From: Trichodelitschia bisporula
Lineage: Eukaryota; Ascomycota; Dothideomycetes; Phaeotrichales; Phaeotrichaceae
DNA length: 64,000 nucleotides
Reading direction: 5' to 3'
Assembly (NCBI GenBank): GCA_010356995.1
Contig: ML996689.1
Coordinates: 585,228-649,227 of the forward strand
Position numbers and translations under genes: made by a program. Under the pieces are notes generated by a model. It did not search any database, was not told the DNA's origin, and saw nothing but the letters and a program-made list of their open reading frames with translations. Positions 21,734-34,300 of this stretch are shown piece after piece (the stretch's first letter is position 1; each line of letters opens with the position of its first letter).

Positions 21734-24700
21734 TCAATACCCATCCAACCCCCACCCAAGCGCCCCCGGCGTCAAATCATCAAACGTAATCCCCTCCCGT
21801 GGCTCTTTCTTCACCACCCTCCCCTCCTTCGCGCGAAACGGCCCCACCTCCGCATCATACCGCTCCGCATACCCCGAAATTCCCGCCCACTCCTCGCCCC
21901 CCAGCAACAAATCCAAATTCATATTCGGCCCGCCATTTCCCTGCACTTGGCCCCCATTCGCATGCTCTTGGAAACCCCGTGCCGGACCCCCGTTCACTTG
22001 CGGCCCATTAGATGATCCGCCCTGCATGGCGTACATGGGCATCGGCCCGAGGAGCTGCACGTCGCCGTCCTCGTCCAGCCCCATCGCGGACCCGTGACGC
22101 TCTTCTTCGCCGCCGCGCGCCCGCCCGCCGTCGCGGAACATGAATGCCGAGGACGGGGGGACGAATCCGCCTTGCACGTCGGCGGCCTGGCCCGTCCTTC
22201 CCTGGAACCCCCGCAACGCTTCCAAGCTCGCGGGGAACGGGAAGGTAGGGTCATCGCCTAGGGACTTGAGGATGGCGTCGTAGGTGTGGGCCGGGGGCGC
22301 GGATTGGTTGGGGTAAGCGAAGGGATCGGCTGAGGGGAACATTATTGCGGAGAGGTCGGCGAGGGGGAAGGAAGGTTCCGGGATGGCGGGCGAGGCGGGG
22401 AAGGAGTTGGAGTCGTGGGTTGAGTGGGTTAGGGCGGGGGTTGCGGAGCTCATGGTTGGGGTTGGCGTGGTGTGCATGGAAAGGTGTAGTGGATGCGCGA
22501 CGTCGAAGAAGGATTGCGTTACTTGTGCTTGTGGGAAGGAGTACTGATTCAGGTCGACGGGGGCGTTGTACGCCTTGCCGAATTCGCCCATGGTTGGCGC
22601 GGCTTCGGGGAAGGTGCTGGACCGGCGGGGAGGCGGAGGTCCCGATCCCGATGCCGATGCCGAACCTTCAAGACCAGTAACAGTCCGTCCAAACTCCGGT
22701 TGGCTAAAGGTTACGGCTTCTTGCCGGCGCTTGCGGCCCGAGATCGAGTTCTGCCGCGTCCGGTGCAACCGTTCCGGGAGTTGCTTAAACAACGACTGGG
22801 ACTGGTCAGCTAACAATATCGCCAGCTGTCCGAGCACTTACACTCAGTGTTGCGGTACACCGATCTGCCGCCATGCTGCGCTTTGCGAGCGCCTCTAGCG
22901 TCTCCTTACCCTCCTTAGCCACTTGTAGGACACTCTGACTCGCCTCGTTATCCGGATTTTCCAGGGTGTAAAACACCAACGACAGAATAGCGAAAAAGGT
23001 AGTGTACATGGTAAACCAATAGGCTCCAATTAACAGACCGCGCTTCTTCATCTCCACGGCAATATGCACGATGTTGCGGGACACGCTCACACAGGCGGCG
23101 GCGCAAGCGTACGAGCGCTTGTCGACGACTCGCGATTTGCATGTTTGCGAGACATAATGCAGGAACGGACGATAGAGCATCATCTGCGCGTGGGCGTACG
23201 ACATGCGCAGGAGGTGTTGCACCCTGGCAGAAGTCAGTCCCGTCTGGATGGAAAATTCGACGCCACACGGATTCTGCCGTTAGGCTGAAACGGACAACGT
23301 CGGTTTGCATCGCAGTATCGCAACATCTCCACATGGAAGACACTGGCGTTCAACGCACCATGAACTCTGGGGCAGCGAAAAAAACTTACCTGACTATTAT
23401 CAGTGGAGCCTCACCGCCGGGCTTCAGGCCCATGGGCAGCCTGTCCTGCCATTCCTGCAGGTCCTTCTCTATCTCAAGAATCTGCGAGTAGCTGACGCTG
23501 TACGATTTGAACTTGCCCGGCGCACCGACCGGCGAGCCTTTAGTCGGATAGACGTAGCGTACGATCTTAGCCAGGATGCGCACCAGATCGGTATGTGCGT
23601 TTGACGCTGCAAGCACGGAGACGCGGCCCGGTGGCATGTCGTAGATGCCGTCGGCTGTGATGAACTCATCATCCACCGGCGCTGGATAGTCCTGATCGAT
23701 GTCGTCGTCGCTCAACGAATGCGGCAAACCAAGCAGCGCACCTACGTACGTGTCCATTTTGCGGATAACCCAGAAGACACGCTTCCGCGTCTCGGCTTCA
23801 ATGGGGTTGAAGGGGTCAGGGAATGAGCGATGCAGACCCATGCGCAGCGCGGACCGGAGTGCAACGCCAATATAGGCGTAGCATGTCGATAGCTTGGCTG
23901 ACGATTGTAGGAAGAGGATCATGAATAGGATGGCCTGTAATTGTCGCAGGTCGCGAACATCAGCAATGTCCATCAGTTGGCGAGACAGCTTGAAGTATTT
24001 AAATCTGGAAGAGTAAGCTTTCGTTTTAGTGCAACAAGATGGCAATGACGTACCCTTCGTTGATTGCTATCTCGTATCCATTCTTCATCAGCTCACTCTC
24101 CTCATCCTTTGCAAACAGGGTTCCCAGCGCCATGCACGCATAGGCCAGCGGCAAAAAGACGTTATCATCGTTCGTATACGACTCTGGCGGGATATCGTAC
24201 AGCCGGTCCAGTGACGCTTTGAAGGTGGGATAATGCACTATACGCAGCAACGCAGCAGCGTCATCAACGGCAATCTCGCAGAGTAGGCTTGCCTTCTCCC
24301 GAGGTGGCAGATCGGACCCTGGATGTGCTGAATCCCAAGGCGAGTCGGTGGTCGAGCGTGGAGAATCGAACACCTGAGACAGCGGACGCGACTTGACAAA
24401 CGGCGTCGCATGGCCTTCGACGATGAAATCCGCTCCCAGCTGCTCTTTCATCCGGCGCACAAACGACAGGCCCGATGACTGCCCATGGTACTCCAGGTTG
24501 CCCTGCTCGTCCAAATCCAGTTGTCCCGTCGACTTGACCATCGACTCGAGATGGCTCTCCGCAGCAGTGTCGTTGCTCGGTACTCCGTTCGACGCATGCG
24601 CGACGGGATTCGCGGGGAAGGCCACGGGCGGCGGAGCCTGCACCTGCTGCAAGCTGGCATGCGGACGCAGCAAGCCCTGGCGCAGCTTCGCCTCGAGGTT

Positions 24701-25264
24701 ATGGTCACCGAGGTCAGCATCCGGAACAAGGAGCTTGATAATGGCATTGGCGCGCTTGAGCTGGGTTTCGAGTGCCTCGATATACTGCGGTGCAGCGTTG
24801 CGCCTCCGGTTCGAAGGTTGGTCATAGGTGCACTCTGCCACACGTCAGCCTTACCCCTCACACCTCCCGCTCAGCACAACCCCAGGCTCACCGTAGCTAT
24901 ACACGGTGCAATGCGTGCACGGCTGCTTGCCGTCACACTTGATCTTCTTCCGCCGGCACTCGTCGCAAGCCCGCGTTACTCGTCGCCGCTTCTGGATCGG
25001 CGCACTGGGTTTCGCGCCCTGCGCAGCGGTGCTCTCCTCCTGCTCTTCGCCGCCACCTGGCGAGAGGGGTGGCGAATGGGCTGGTGAGTTATCCTGTGTC
25101 GAGTCGCGGGGGTCGAGGCTCGTACTTTCGCTCTGCATCGGGTCGGGTGCCGGGTCCCAGGCGGGCGCCGAGGGGCCGTCTGCCGCCGGTGTAGCCGAAG
25201 CGGGCACTGAGGACGGCGTAAAGAGCTCGTCGTCGGCAGTCTCCATTGAGTCCATGGTTAACAT
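21734..25264 (-). CDS. Zn2Cys6 transcription factor B, Asg1-like
   Basis: Five exons: 25264-24892, 24834-24054, 24004-23390, 23223-22842, 22801-21734, giving 1072 residues. A Ser/Pro/acidic N-terminus leads to [19 protein letters not shown] and a zinc cluster at C100, C103, C110, C116, C119, C126; intron 1 splits the codon before C126. A helix [20 protein letters not shown] follows. The motifs [13 protein letters not shown] and [15 protein letters not shown] precede the fungal transcription factor domain ([33 protein letters not shown]). The C-terminal 250 residues are disordered and end in an acidic-aromatic tail ([18 protein letters not shown]). The zinc cluster and CTVYSYECTYDQP linker resemble yeast Asg1, a regulator linked to stress and fatty-acid use; that is recall, not a search. 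Intron 3 is long (166 bp) for this window. A second start, ATG 25255, is possible. Confidence 0.9.
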
Positions 25265-28200
25265 TATGCGCGGGTTGGGAGGTGTTGGAGTTGGAGTTGC
25301 GGTTCAGCCAAGGGCTATTGCCGCAGGGGAGAGGCGCGGGGACGGTTGCTGCGGCAGAGCATGCGGCCAGCGTGCTTCTGGTTGAGGGCGCTAGCTTTAG
25401 TAGTGATAGTGAGGTTGAATGGATGGTGATCGGGGGAGGTTAGGGCGAGAGAGACGGGTTAGTGGCGTGCTGTCCTAGATCTAGTGCGCAGGGCGGGTGG
25501 GGGGTTTAGATCGTGAGATTTGGGATCGCGATGGGTGAGGGAATGGGTAAGTGGTTCGGTGCTGGGGGGAGGGGGGGGATAGAACGGGAATTGGAGTGCA
25601 AGTAGGGTGGGCTGGGGGGGTTGATCTTGGTGTGCTGGGCTGCGGGGAATGCGGAGGCGAAGGTATGCAGGAGGTTGTAGGACGTGATGGGGTGGAGAAG
25701 AGAAAGGCGAGCAGAGGGGATTGGCGAGAGGGGATATGGTGACTCGATGCGGTAATGAGGAGGTAAATGCAAGAGGCACTCAGAGGAGAGGATGAGATAG
25801 AGGTGGCGATAGAGATGTAGATGAAGGTGAGATGGAGAGGGGACAGCCCTATACGAGTATGCGCTTGGCGTTTTCTGGAGCAAATGCGGAAGGGCGCAAG
25901 ATTGAACAGAAGACCATTTGGAAAGAAAGGAGTCAGAGTCAGAGTTCGCGCGATTTACGGATGTACCGGTGTGCGAGACGATCAGGCACGTAAAAGGTAT
26001 GGACAAGTGATGGATGAATTAGCGTAGGGTAATGGAAAGAAGAAGCGATGATGGGTTCGTACGAGTAGCAGATGCCAAACGCACATCAGACCGCACATCA
26101 GACCGCACCATTGTTATTCTCCATTCATTCCCTCTTCCTTCGCCTATCCTCTCCATCGCCTTTTTCTCTCCTCCTTCCCCACTCTTTCCCCTCGCCCTCT
26201 CCAGTCCCCACACGAGAACAGACTGTGCCCAAGCTAAACTCGGTCCGTCCTCGCGCCCCTCCCCCCTCCTTATTCTCCCCTCTAAGTTTAGCCCCAGTCC
26301 CCGCTCTTATTTCCCCTAACTCCGCCCTGGCGCTGATATACTACGTACGAGCTGGCTCCCCTCCCTCCACCACGCAGCGTTAGAGTCAAAAGGGCGTGCA
26401 TCAGCAGCCTCAACCCCATCGCATGCGATCCCCGGCGCCGAGCGTTAGCGACCGACCGCACACCATCCCATCCCAATCGCCATCCACCTACCTGACATCC
26501 ACAGAAAGTCAAAACCCTCCAAAATTCACCCGCTTCCGACATCGCACCTGTCGCGTATCCTCGGCACGAGATTCCACCTGCAAGCTCCCAAAACGCAATC
26601 CTAACTCCACACTGGGGTAGTTCCCACACCACCGGGCCCGCCCGCGCAAAATGATGCGATGCCCACGCGCATGTCGCCATGCGGCGTCCCATTTGATCGA
26701 TGAGGGCCTGCTTTTTTTTCTCCGGCCTGGGCGGTTACCGCGTGCCCTGACGACGTACGCCCAATTCCCCAATCATCACTTCCCGGGCGTCGAACGGGGA
26801 GCGTGGCGCGTGCGCGGGCATATTGCTATATCAGCGCGATAGGCAACTGTCGCATCACCACCATGATATCTCTATCGACTGCGATAAGTCTTTAAAGTTT
26901 CAATCGTCGCCATCGCATATTACCCGCTGCCGCCAGCGGCGCCCTCCGCCCCCTCCCCCGCCGCTGACTAATCCCCGCCCGGATCCCACGCCGCATCGGC
27001 AGTCCCGTGCGCACCTCCCCCCCCGGCTCCGGGGAGGGAGGGGCGCTCGGGCGGACACATACGTCACCGGTAGGGTGCAGGGGTTACCTGGAGGAGTTCG
27101 CTAGCGTAAACAGATGGGAACTGAGAAGCGCTAGGTGCGATTAATAAACATGCAGAACGCTCTCCTGCATGACGGGCAAGAGCCTTCCTACACTTCGGGT
27201 AAGAACACACCGGGTAATTGATAAGGGCAGGGACAAATCCCCGCTGTGAGCCCTGCCCGTCGCCGCTGTGCGTCGGGTGCTGGGACTCGGGGACGTACCG
27301 TAAGGGTTTGGAGCCAGTGTCGTGCGCAAAACGAAGGTTCCCGTCACTAGGGATTGCACTCGGGCCCGAGTCTGTTACACAGCGCATTCCCTCAGCGCGG
27401 GGGCGGGGATAAGCGCATCTCATTCCATTCAGCAGCTGCCCATCGCATTCGCATCGCGCGATTTGCGCGCTCACCTCGCGAACCCAATATCCACAACGTC
27501 CGCCGCAAACTCCAACAAGCCCCCATAAATGAATCGACCATTCCACACCCAACCGCTCGTCCACGCGTCGTCATCCTCGAAGGCGTCGAGTCAATAACCG
27601 GCCAACCAACCACCGCCTTCCCTCCTCGCCTCAGTCCTGACCCAGAAAACCCCTACCCCGCCACAGGCTAAGCATCAGCCAAGCCGCTCGGCGGGCGTTA
27701 GGTCGAAGCTTAGTTAGTTTCGGGGGGCTTGCTCGTGGACGGGCGTCTGTGCGCGGTAATGGGGTTTGCCCGTATCGGTATGTACCTGGTGCCTGGGAAG
27801 TGTCTGATATGGGAAGGCTTGAAATGCTTGAGCGACGGTGGATCGACTGGCACATCTCGAGTTGGTGGAACAGTTGTTTAGGGTGATCAAACGCGTGCGG
27901 GGAAGCTTGATATTAAGAGGCGTGAAAGGATGAATGGGAAGAGCATGGGCAGGGGGCGGAGATGGTGCCGATGCTGATGGGAGCAAAGGCTCATTACGTG
28001 CGAAGGCAACTGTAATGCTGAAGGTCGAAGTAAAGTCAAAGAGAGGAAGAGAGGAAGAGAGGAAGAGAGGAAGAGAGTCAAAGTCTCTCGAGACTTAAAT
28101 ACAAGATGCCAAGTATCCTCCTTTGCTGCTGCCTTCTATCCTGCGCACATTACATCATGTCTCACAACATGCTCCTTCCATGTCTACATCAGGCGCTGTG

Positions 28201-28303
28201 TATATTCAACTGTATACTTGCATTCAATCGCGTTTGTTAAGCACGCGATGGTGAGCACACTATGGCATATCGGTTGCAGTAGCTAGAGATAATAATGTGC
28301 CCT
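25265..28303. other. 3 kb region without a supported gene
   Basis: This stretch begins with the promoter of regulator B (purine-rich on the plus strand from 25500 to 25850, followed by pyrimidine-rich 26100-26300). The parts at 26900-27100 and 27350-27700 are GC-rich with short open frames on both strands, for example minus 27064-27564 and plus 27354-27671. None has a recognisable domain or a consistent splice pattern. A GAGAGGAA microsatellite lies at 28041-28077. The right end should contain the Mus7 3' untranslated region. Confidence 0.55.
28041..28077 (+). repeat. GAGAGGAA octanucleotide repeat
   Basis: Four full copies of GAGAGGAA plus GAGAG, flanked on both sides by GTCAAA. It lies in the 3' flank of the Mus7/Mms22 gene. 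Confidence 0.9.
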
Positions 28304-31300
28304 CTACAACGTCCACCCCCAATACATCGCGCCCTCAAGCCTCTGCACCGCACCATCCAGGCACGGCAGCTCCTGCACCAGCGTCCCGTAAAACTCCTCC
28401 ACAATCTCGACCACTCCCTTCCTTACACCCTCCTCATCCCCCAGAGTCACAGGCACCTCCCTCCTTCCCCCACCACGAAGGACAAAATACCGCCCCCCCT
28501 CGCACCGCCACCGCTCCTTAACCTCCATCTCCAGTTCCCGCCAACAATAAGCGCCGACGGCATCAACATGCAGCTCTTCACTTCCCAGCGCCGGGCCAAC
28601 CGCGTCATCTTGTCCCAGCACTATCTGCGCCGCAAAGACCGCGAAGCGCTTGAAGTACCCGAGAGCGCGTAGTGCGCGCTTGCCGTCCTCGTTCAGGCCG
28701 ACCCGGCGCATGATGTAGTCGAGCGGATACATCGCATTCCGCACGACGACGAGTACGAGGCGCAGAATGTGTAGCACATGCACCTGGTCAAATAAGCCGG
28801 CGTGTATGACAAGTAGCTCGGTAGCGGCCTCGAGGCTGGCAAGCGTTGCGGCGAGGAGGCGCTGCGCGACAGCGACCGAAGCTGGCAACATGACCATGAA
28901 GGAGAAGCGCAGGTTGTCCATCTGGTGCGCCATGGCGTGCAGCACGGGTGTGGCGAGAATCCAGCCCGTGGCCGATTTGAGTGCTAGACCGATGTAGGGT
29001 GGGAAGACGGTTTGGAGGAGGACGGAGCGCAGGGTTGGTTTGTCTGCGTCGCCAGTCTCCATGGTCTGGCCGATGGCATCATTGAACTGGACTACCAGGT
29101 TGTCTTGTTGGGAATCCAGGGCGGCGCGCTCGGAAAGGTTTTGGATGAAGGCGGCGAGTTGCTTGACGGCGCGGGGCTCGCTGAGCTTTGTGCTGTATGA
29201 CTTGAGCCGGCCGACGACGTAGGCTGGGTCGTGTACTGGGAGCGGGAAGGCGGCGCTGTCGGTGAAGAATAGGTCGACGGGTGTGATATCTGAGGTGTAC
29301 TGCTGGATATAGGAGACCAAGCTCTGTGCGAAGGTGGTATATGCGCTCTTGGTGGGGTCGGCATTCTGCAGGCCCAAGTAGTTACGCTTCACGGCCGTCA
29401 TCAAGCTTTTGAGGTGCGATGTGTACATGCGCCGAAGATCGGGAAGCGCACTGGGTTCAGTCGCGCTGACCAGGTCATAGTGCTCCCGCATGTTCTCCAG
29501 AACACTGGATATCAGTGAAAGACGTCGCTCGCGGAGTTCGGCGGCAGATATACCATATCTTGTCGATTTGGCAGTCTTTGCAAACGGCAGGTTTCGAAGC
29601 AAGCAATTCTCGCCATCTGCATTCAGCAGAACCGATGTGAGGTGATGCTGGAACTTGAGCATGGAGTCTCGCTCAACCAGCGACACAAGCCAGGCTGAGA
29701 TAAACTGTGCATGATTGCTCGTAAGCGCACTGCTGTCATACTTGACAAGGGCCGACAGGAAGTACGGTCCGTACTTGCGCTTCTGCGGAGTGTCCCCTAG
29801 CTGGGACCACGAGCTGGAGCCATAGCTGTCGAGGAAGCTGTTCCACTCCTTTTCGCCCTGCTTGACCATAAGACAAGCCAGCCTTGCCCATGTATCGACC
29901 ACAGATGTGAGAAGGCTGTCTTCTGGTGGTAACTCCGCGCCAAAGCAGTTCGAGAGCAGCTGGGAAAGGGGCTCCAAGATGAACTGCAGCAAGCTCTGAG
30001 ATGGAGCAGCCTTTGGGACCTCTTCAAGGTCAAACTCGGGCCATTCGCCATAATCTTGACTCTCCTCGTTGCTGACGAGCGCGGCAGCCTTTTGACGGCT
30101 CGCCTCGAGGCCGCCGAGGAGTGCTTCAAACACCAGAAGGAGCTCCTGCATCAGGCCACATGACTTGGCCGTCTTGACATCGAATACCGCAGCCACTTGA
30201 CTGATACCAGATTTCCGAACAAGCTCCACAACCGGGTTAAGTTCCTTGGATGCACCGATTGCCGCTTTCATTCCAGACACAGCATCTATCAGCGTTCCTA
30301 GGACTTGAGCTTGATTCTGGCCGATGGTGATAGTTAGGACATCAAGCGAGAAGGCCTCCCGCGATTCTTCAATCGCTGCTTCGTATTGGCTCTCAGCTTC
30401 GGTGCGGGCCAGGCGATATTGGTATATTGTCTGTTGAACAATGTCGCTAAACCATTCCGCAAAGGGCTCGAGAGCGCTGACAGGCTCATCGGTGGAGAGC
30501 TGGAAGCGGACCAAGATGGTCCAGGCTCTCACATTAAGGCGACAGGCTTCGCGATGAGATGTCGCATGGTCAACGAGATTTCGGATCAGCTGCAATCGCG
30601 GTCGAAATGCGGGCGGAGATGCCCAGTACAGTGTGCAAAGGAGGTCATGGTGGTTGCGAAGGGCGTCTAGATCGTGCTGCTTTAGCTCCTTGTCCTTGGG
30701 ATACGTCCGGCCATGGTTCGGAATGCACCGCCAAACCAAACTCCGGACAGCCTTGTCGGGACACAGCCCTTGCATGCCCTTCAGCCCAAGTGCGATAATC
30801 TTCAGGAAAATGTGGAAAGACTTGTCTTCCGACACGACATTCAGTTGCGGGTCCTGCTCAAGATTCTCGAGGAACCGGGGGGAGCCGGACAGGTTCTCGT
30901 TGCGCAACGGGGCCAGGCCATTTCTGGCAAAGAAATCGAAGATCGTCCCAATGATTGAGTCGCATTTTCTCCAACCCCAAGCTTGGATGAGGTGGTGGCA
31001 TCGCGCTAAAGTCGCTCGAATGTAGTTGTTGATGGTGGAACCAGGCTGGGTCGATGTTGCCGAATACAGTGTAAGCACCCGAGACACAAGGGCCTTGACA
31101 ACATCCCAGTTGTCCCACGACTGCGAGAAGCGCTTTCCAACCTCAAGCAAGCCGCCGTCATCCATTTCCAGGAATGGGAGCACGGTGAAGATATCGTACC
31201 ACACCTGTTCAAATCCTGCAACATGATGCAAGTGACTGACAGAAGGCTGAGTCTCTTCATTAAACCCCTTCCAGAAGGTTTGAGGTGCTTGAGTGCCTTT

Positions 31301-34300
31301 TTGCAGTGCATGCCACAGAACCACGACTGCCTCGACTGTAGCTTGCTCCTCTCGTATACCCGCTTCTCGTACGGAATGCCGTCGATTGTCATCAAGAAAA
31401 GTCCGCAAAGATTTCAGGCTGTTGCGGATGAGAAAGCGCTGGACACTGTTCGTAAAGACGGAAAGAAACTGTTCAAGGCGTGTGCGGATCCCGGAATCTG
31501 CCGTCTCATGCTGTGAGATGCCCGTAAGTTGCGCCAGGAGGGACACAAGCAGCGAGCAAAGATGCAACACCGGGCCCAGTAAGATAAGGTCGCTACCGTG
31601 GCAAGAATTCAGCAGTTGGAGGGCGGCGACGCTCATGGGCTCCAAGCTTCCGAGAAACGTAGCCACACAGGAAGATCGATCGATCGGATCCGAGAAACTG
31701 AGCCAGCTGGAATTGAGCTTGATGACCTTGCGAAGGAGTAAGGTTGCTGCTCTGATTGCCTGAGTTGGCCGAGTAAAGTCCGTAAAGCCCCCTACTGGTG
31801 GCCCCAGCGATTCCAGATGCGCAGCGGAATTGTGGAATACATGCTGAACGGTCGTCGCCATTTCGTCGTTCCAGCTTGTCCAAGTACATGTAAGATCGCT
31901 GAGGGCCGCTACATGCGAGCCAGCGTCTAGGTCGAGATCCCGAGCCATGGTCAAGCAGTTGCGGTATTCGCCACTACCGACAAATGTTGAATCGTGGAAG
32001 TACGTCCCAAGAGGGAGTGGAAGTACATCAAAATCGATCGAATATAGCATTCCGAAGGATCCCAACCCTGCAAGAACCTCTGGGCCATCATCTATCATGT
32101 CGATGTCGATGACATCTGCCGGAGGAGGGTTGAATTCGATTGGCTGCCGATATTCCTGGGTTTCGACATCCACCCTCCTCGCAGGCCGTTTCCGCGGCTT
32201 TGGCTTAGCGACACGCTTCGGAGCCGGCGCATTCTGGGCTTCATTTCCCTCAAGAGTGGGTCCAGGATGCTGCTCGAACTCAACTTCTTGCTGTAGGTAT
32301 CTAGCCAGCTGAGGGTTGCGAAATTCGTCCGAGTGAAGCCTGTACTCGCGTTCCACCTGACGGAGACCCTGCGCAAAGGCTGACGTGCCATGCCTGGAGG
32401 CAGTTCCTGTCTCCACAACCTCGAGCTGAGCATCTCGCCAGGCGGGTTGCACGCCTCGAAACAGGTTTCGAACGCGAGGCTTTGGTTGTCGGGCCTTTGG
32501 CGGCGGCATATTTCTTGCTTCCGCAGCAGGGGTGGACACTACATTCAGCAGAGTTTGGCGCTTTCTTTGCAGTTGGGACTTTGAACTCGACTTCGTAGTC
32601 ACGGAAGCATTGACTGGTTGCGGGAGCAACTGCTGCTGCTTTGATGATGCTTGTGTCCGTGGTGGGTGTACATCACTTCTCGGAGTTTTCCGTACACGTT
32701 TCGGTATGGTACCTTCCCGCCATCTTTGCAAAGTGGCATTCGCATCTTGAGTGTCTTGTCGGGTTTGCAATCTGATGTGCTTGTTCACAGGGCGGTGGCG
32801 ACCTTCGTCAGGCATGCGCCGTGCCTGTCGAACTGCAATTTTTAGGAAAGCTGGCATCGACCGTGGACTGGGCGGATCTGCCTCAACGGCATCTAGTATC
32901 CCCAACTTCGGAGGCTTCTTCCTCCGTGCAACACTGCGCGATGCCCCAGCACCAGTATCACGCGGTGCGCCAATACCGGACCCTGTGCTCCGATAGTTGG
33001 TGGCGCTAGGCTGCCCTTTTGGCTTAGAGAAGACATCGGTAATCCTGGGCTGCCTCTTCTTTGGCTTCCTCTGAGCTGGATTTCGATGACTCTGCCCCAT
33101 TCGGTCGACCCTATTGTCCTCCATGGCCTCGCTACCGCTGGACTCGCCGGCACGTGCGCGACGGAAGCCTCGGGAGGAGACCGATTGGATCTCCACGGAG
33201 TGCCGAGACTTGGGCCGAGAGACCGTAGGTGTGAATGCAGTGTCTGTCGGAGGTTCTGAGTCATCGGACATGTCAATAGAGAGTGGATCAAAGCGGGGAT
33301 TTCGCTGTGGAGTCAGCCGGGATTGAACTCTGCGCGCGACGCCGGTCTGATGTGCTTCACGGTCATCAGGCTTTGACGGCCGTGCCGGTTTGGGATCCGG
33401 GTTTTGCCCTTGTGCCTTCAGGTCAAGTTTCAACCAAGAGGCGGGTAGTACCCCCTTGATTCGTCGGCGGACAAGTTGTACTTCCCCTGGATCCTCACTT
33501 TCAGGCTCTGATGCCGAACTTGAGTCCGAAATCACGACTGGGGAGGGCTTCGAATGCCTCAGGCTAGATGAAGTGTTCAAGACACGTCGAGCAGTGGGTC
33601 CGAGAGGGGTGTCGTTCAGTGAGAGGCCGTCGGACGGCGGAAAGGCGGGAGTTTGAGGCTCATCATCTGGAAGGTTGGGGCCAATCTCAACCGCTGTCAT
33701 CCTCGGGGGGGCGGGTAGCGTGTCCCCTTGTGGAAGACTTCTCAGTTCCGAGTCCCCAATCGTTGGCATTTGCAAACTCCCAGGACGTCGATGGCCTCTC
33801 CGAGCCTGGAAGCCCATTCCATGGCCGGGGCTTGAAATGCGTGACACCGCGTGTGGACGTGGAGGGCTGGGAGGCACATCGAACATGTCCACGTCTTCGT
33901 CGACTGGAACACGATGCGTAGGACCGTCCACCCCTAGTCGACGGCCAACGTTGCCACTTCGGTAAACGTGCTTCGTTTTGCGTCGCTTATTGCCCAGAGC
34001 TACCGCCTCCCCGGAAGAGCGGAATAACTCATTGATGTCTGGAAGGTCGTCCGTACCAGACCTGTAGCCAGGCGGTGAAGATGGCGGCTGTGAAGGTGGA
34101 GGCCGTGGGATCCGTACAGGCCGTACCGCAGAATTGGGCTGAGCGGAAGAGAAGCTCTTCGTACGCCGATGCCCCCGATTAGTCGCAGGAGCCGGGCGCT
34201 TCTCTTGAGATTCTTCCGCTTCCCCGCTTGAAGCCTCACTGACTTGTGTCTCCTCCTGCGCCTGTTCAATGCGGACCGGTTTCACTCCCCGAGCTTTGAG

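Noticed and set aside
19729-25264. Secondary-metabolite gene cluster (hydrolase plus Zn2Cys6 regulator)
   Set aside because: No polyketide, peptide, terpene or other backbone enzyme, and no tailoring enzymes or exporter lie nearby.
28041-28077. GAGAGGAA array as a CRISPR or telomere-like array
   Set aside because: It is a plain 8 bp microsatellite with no spacers and does not match TTAGGG.
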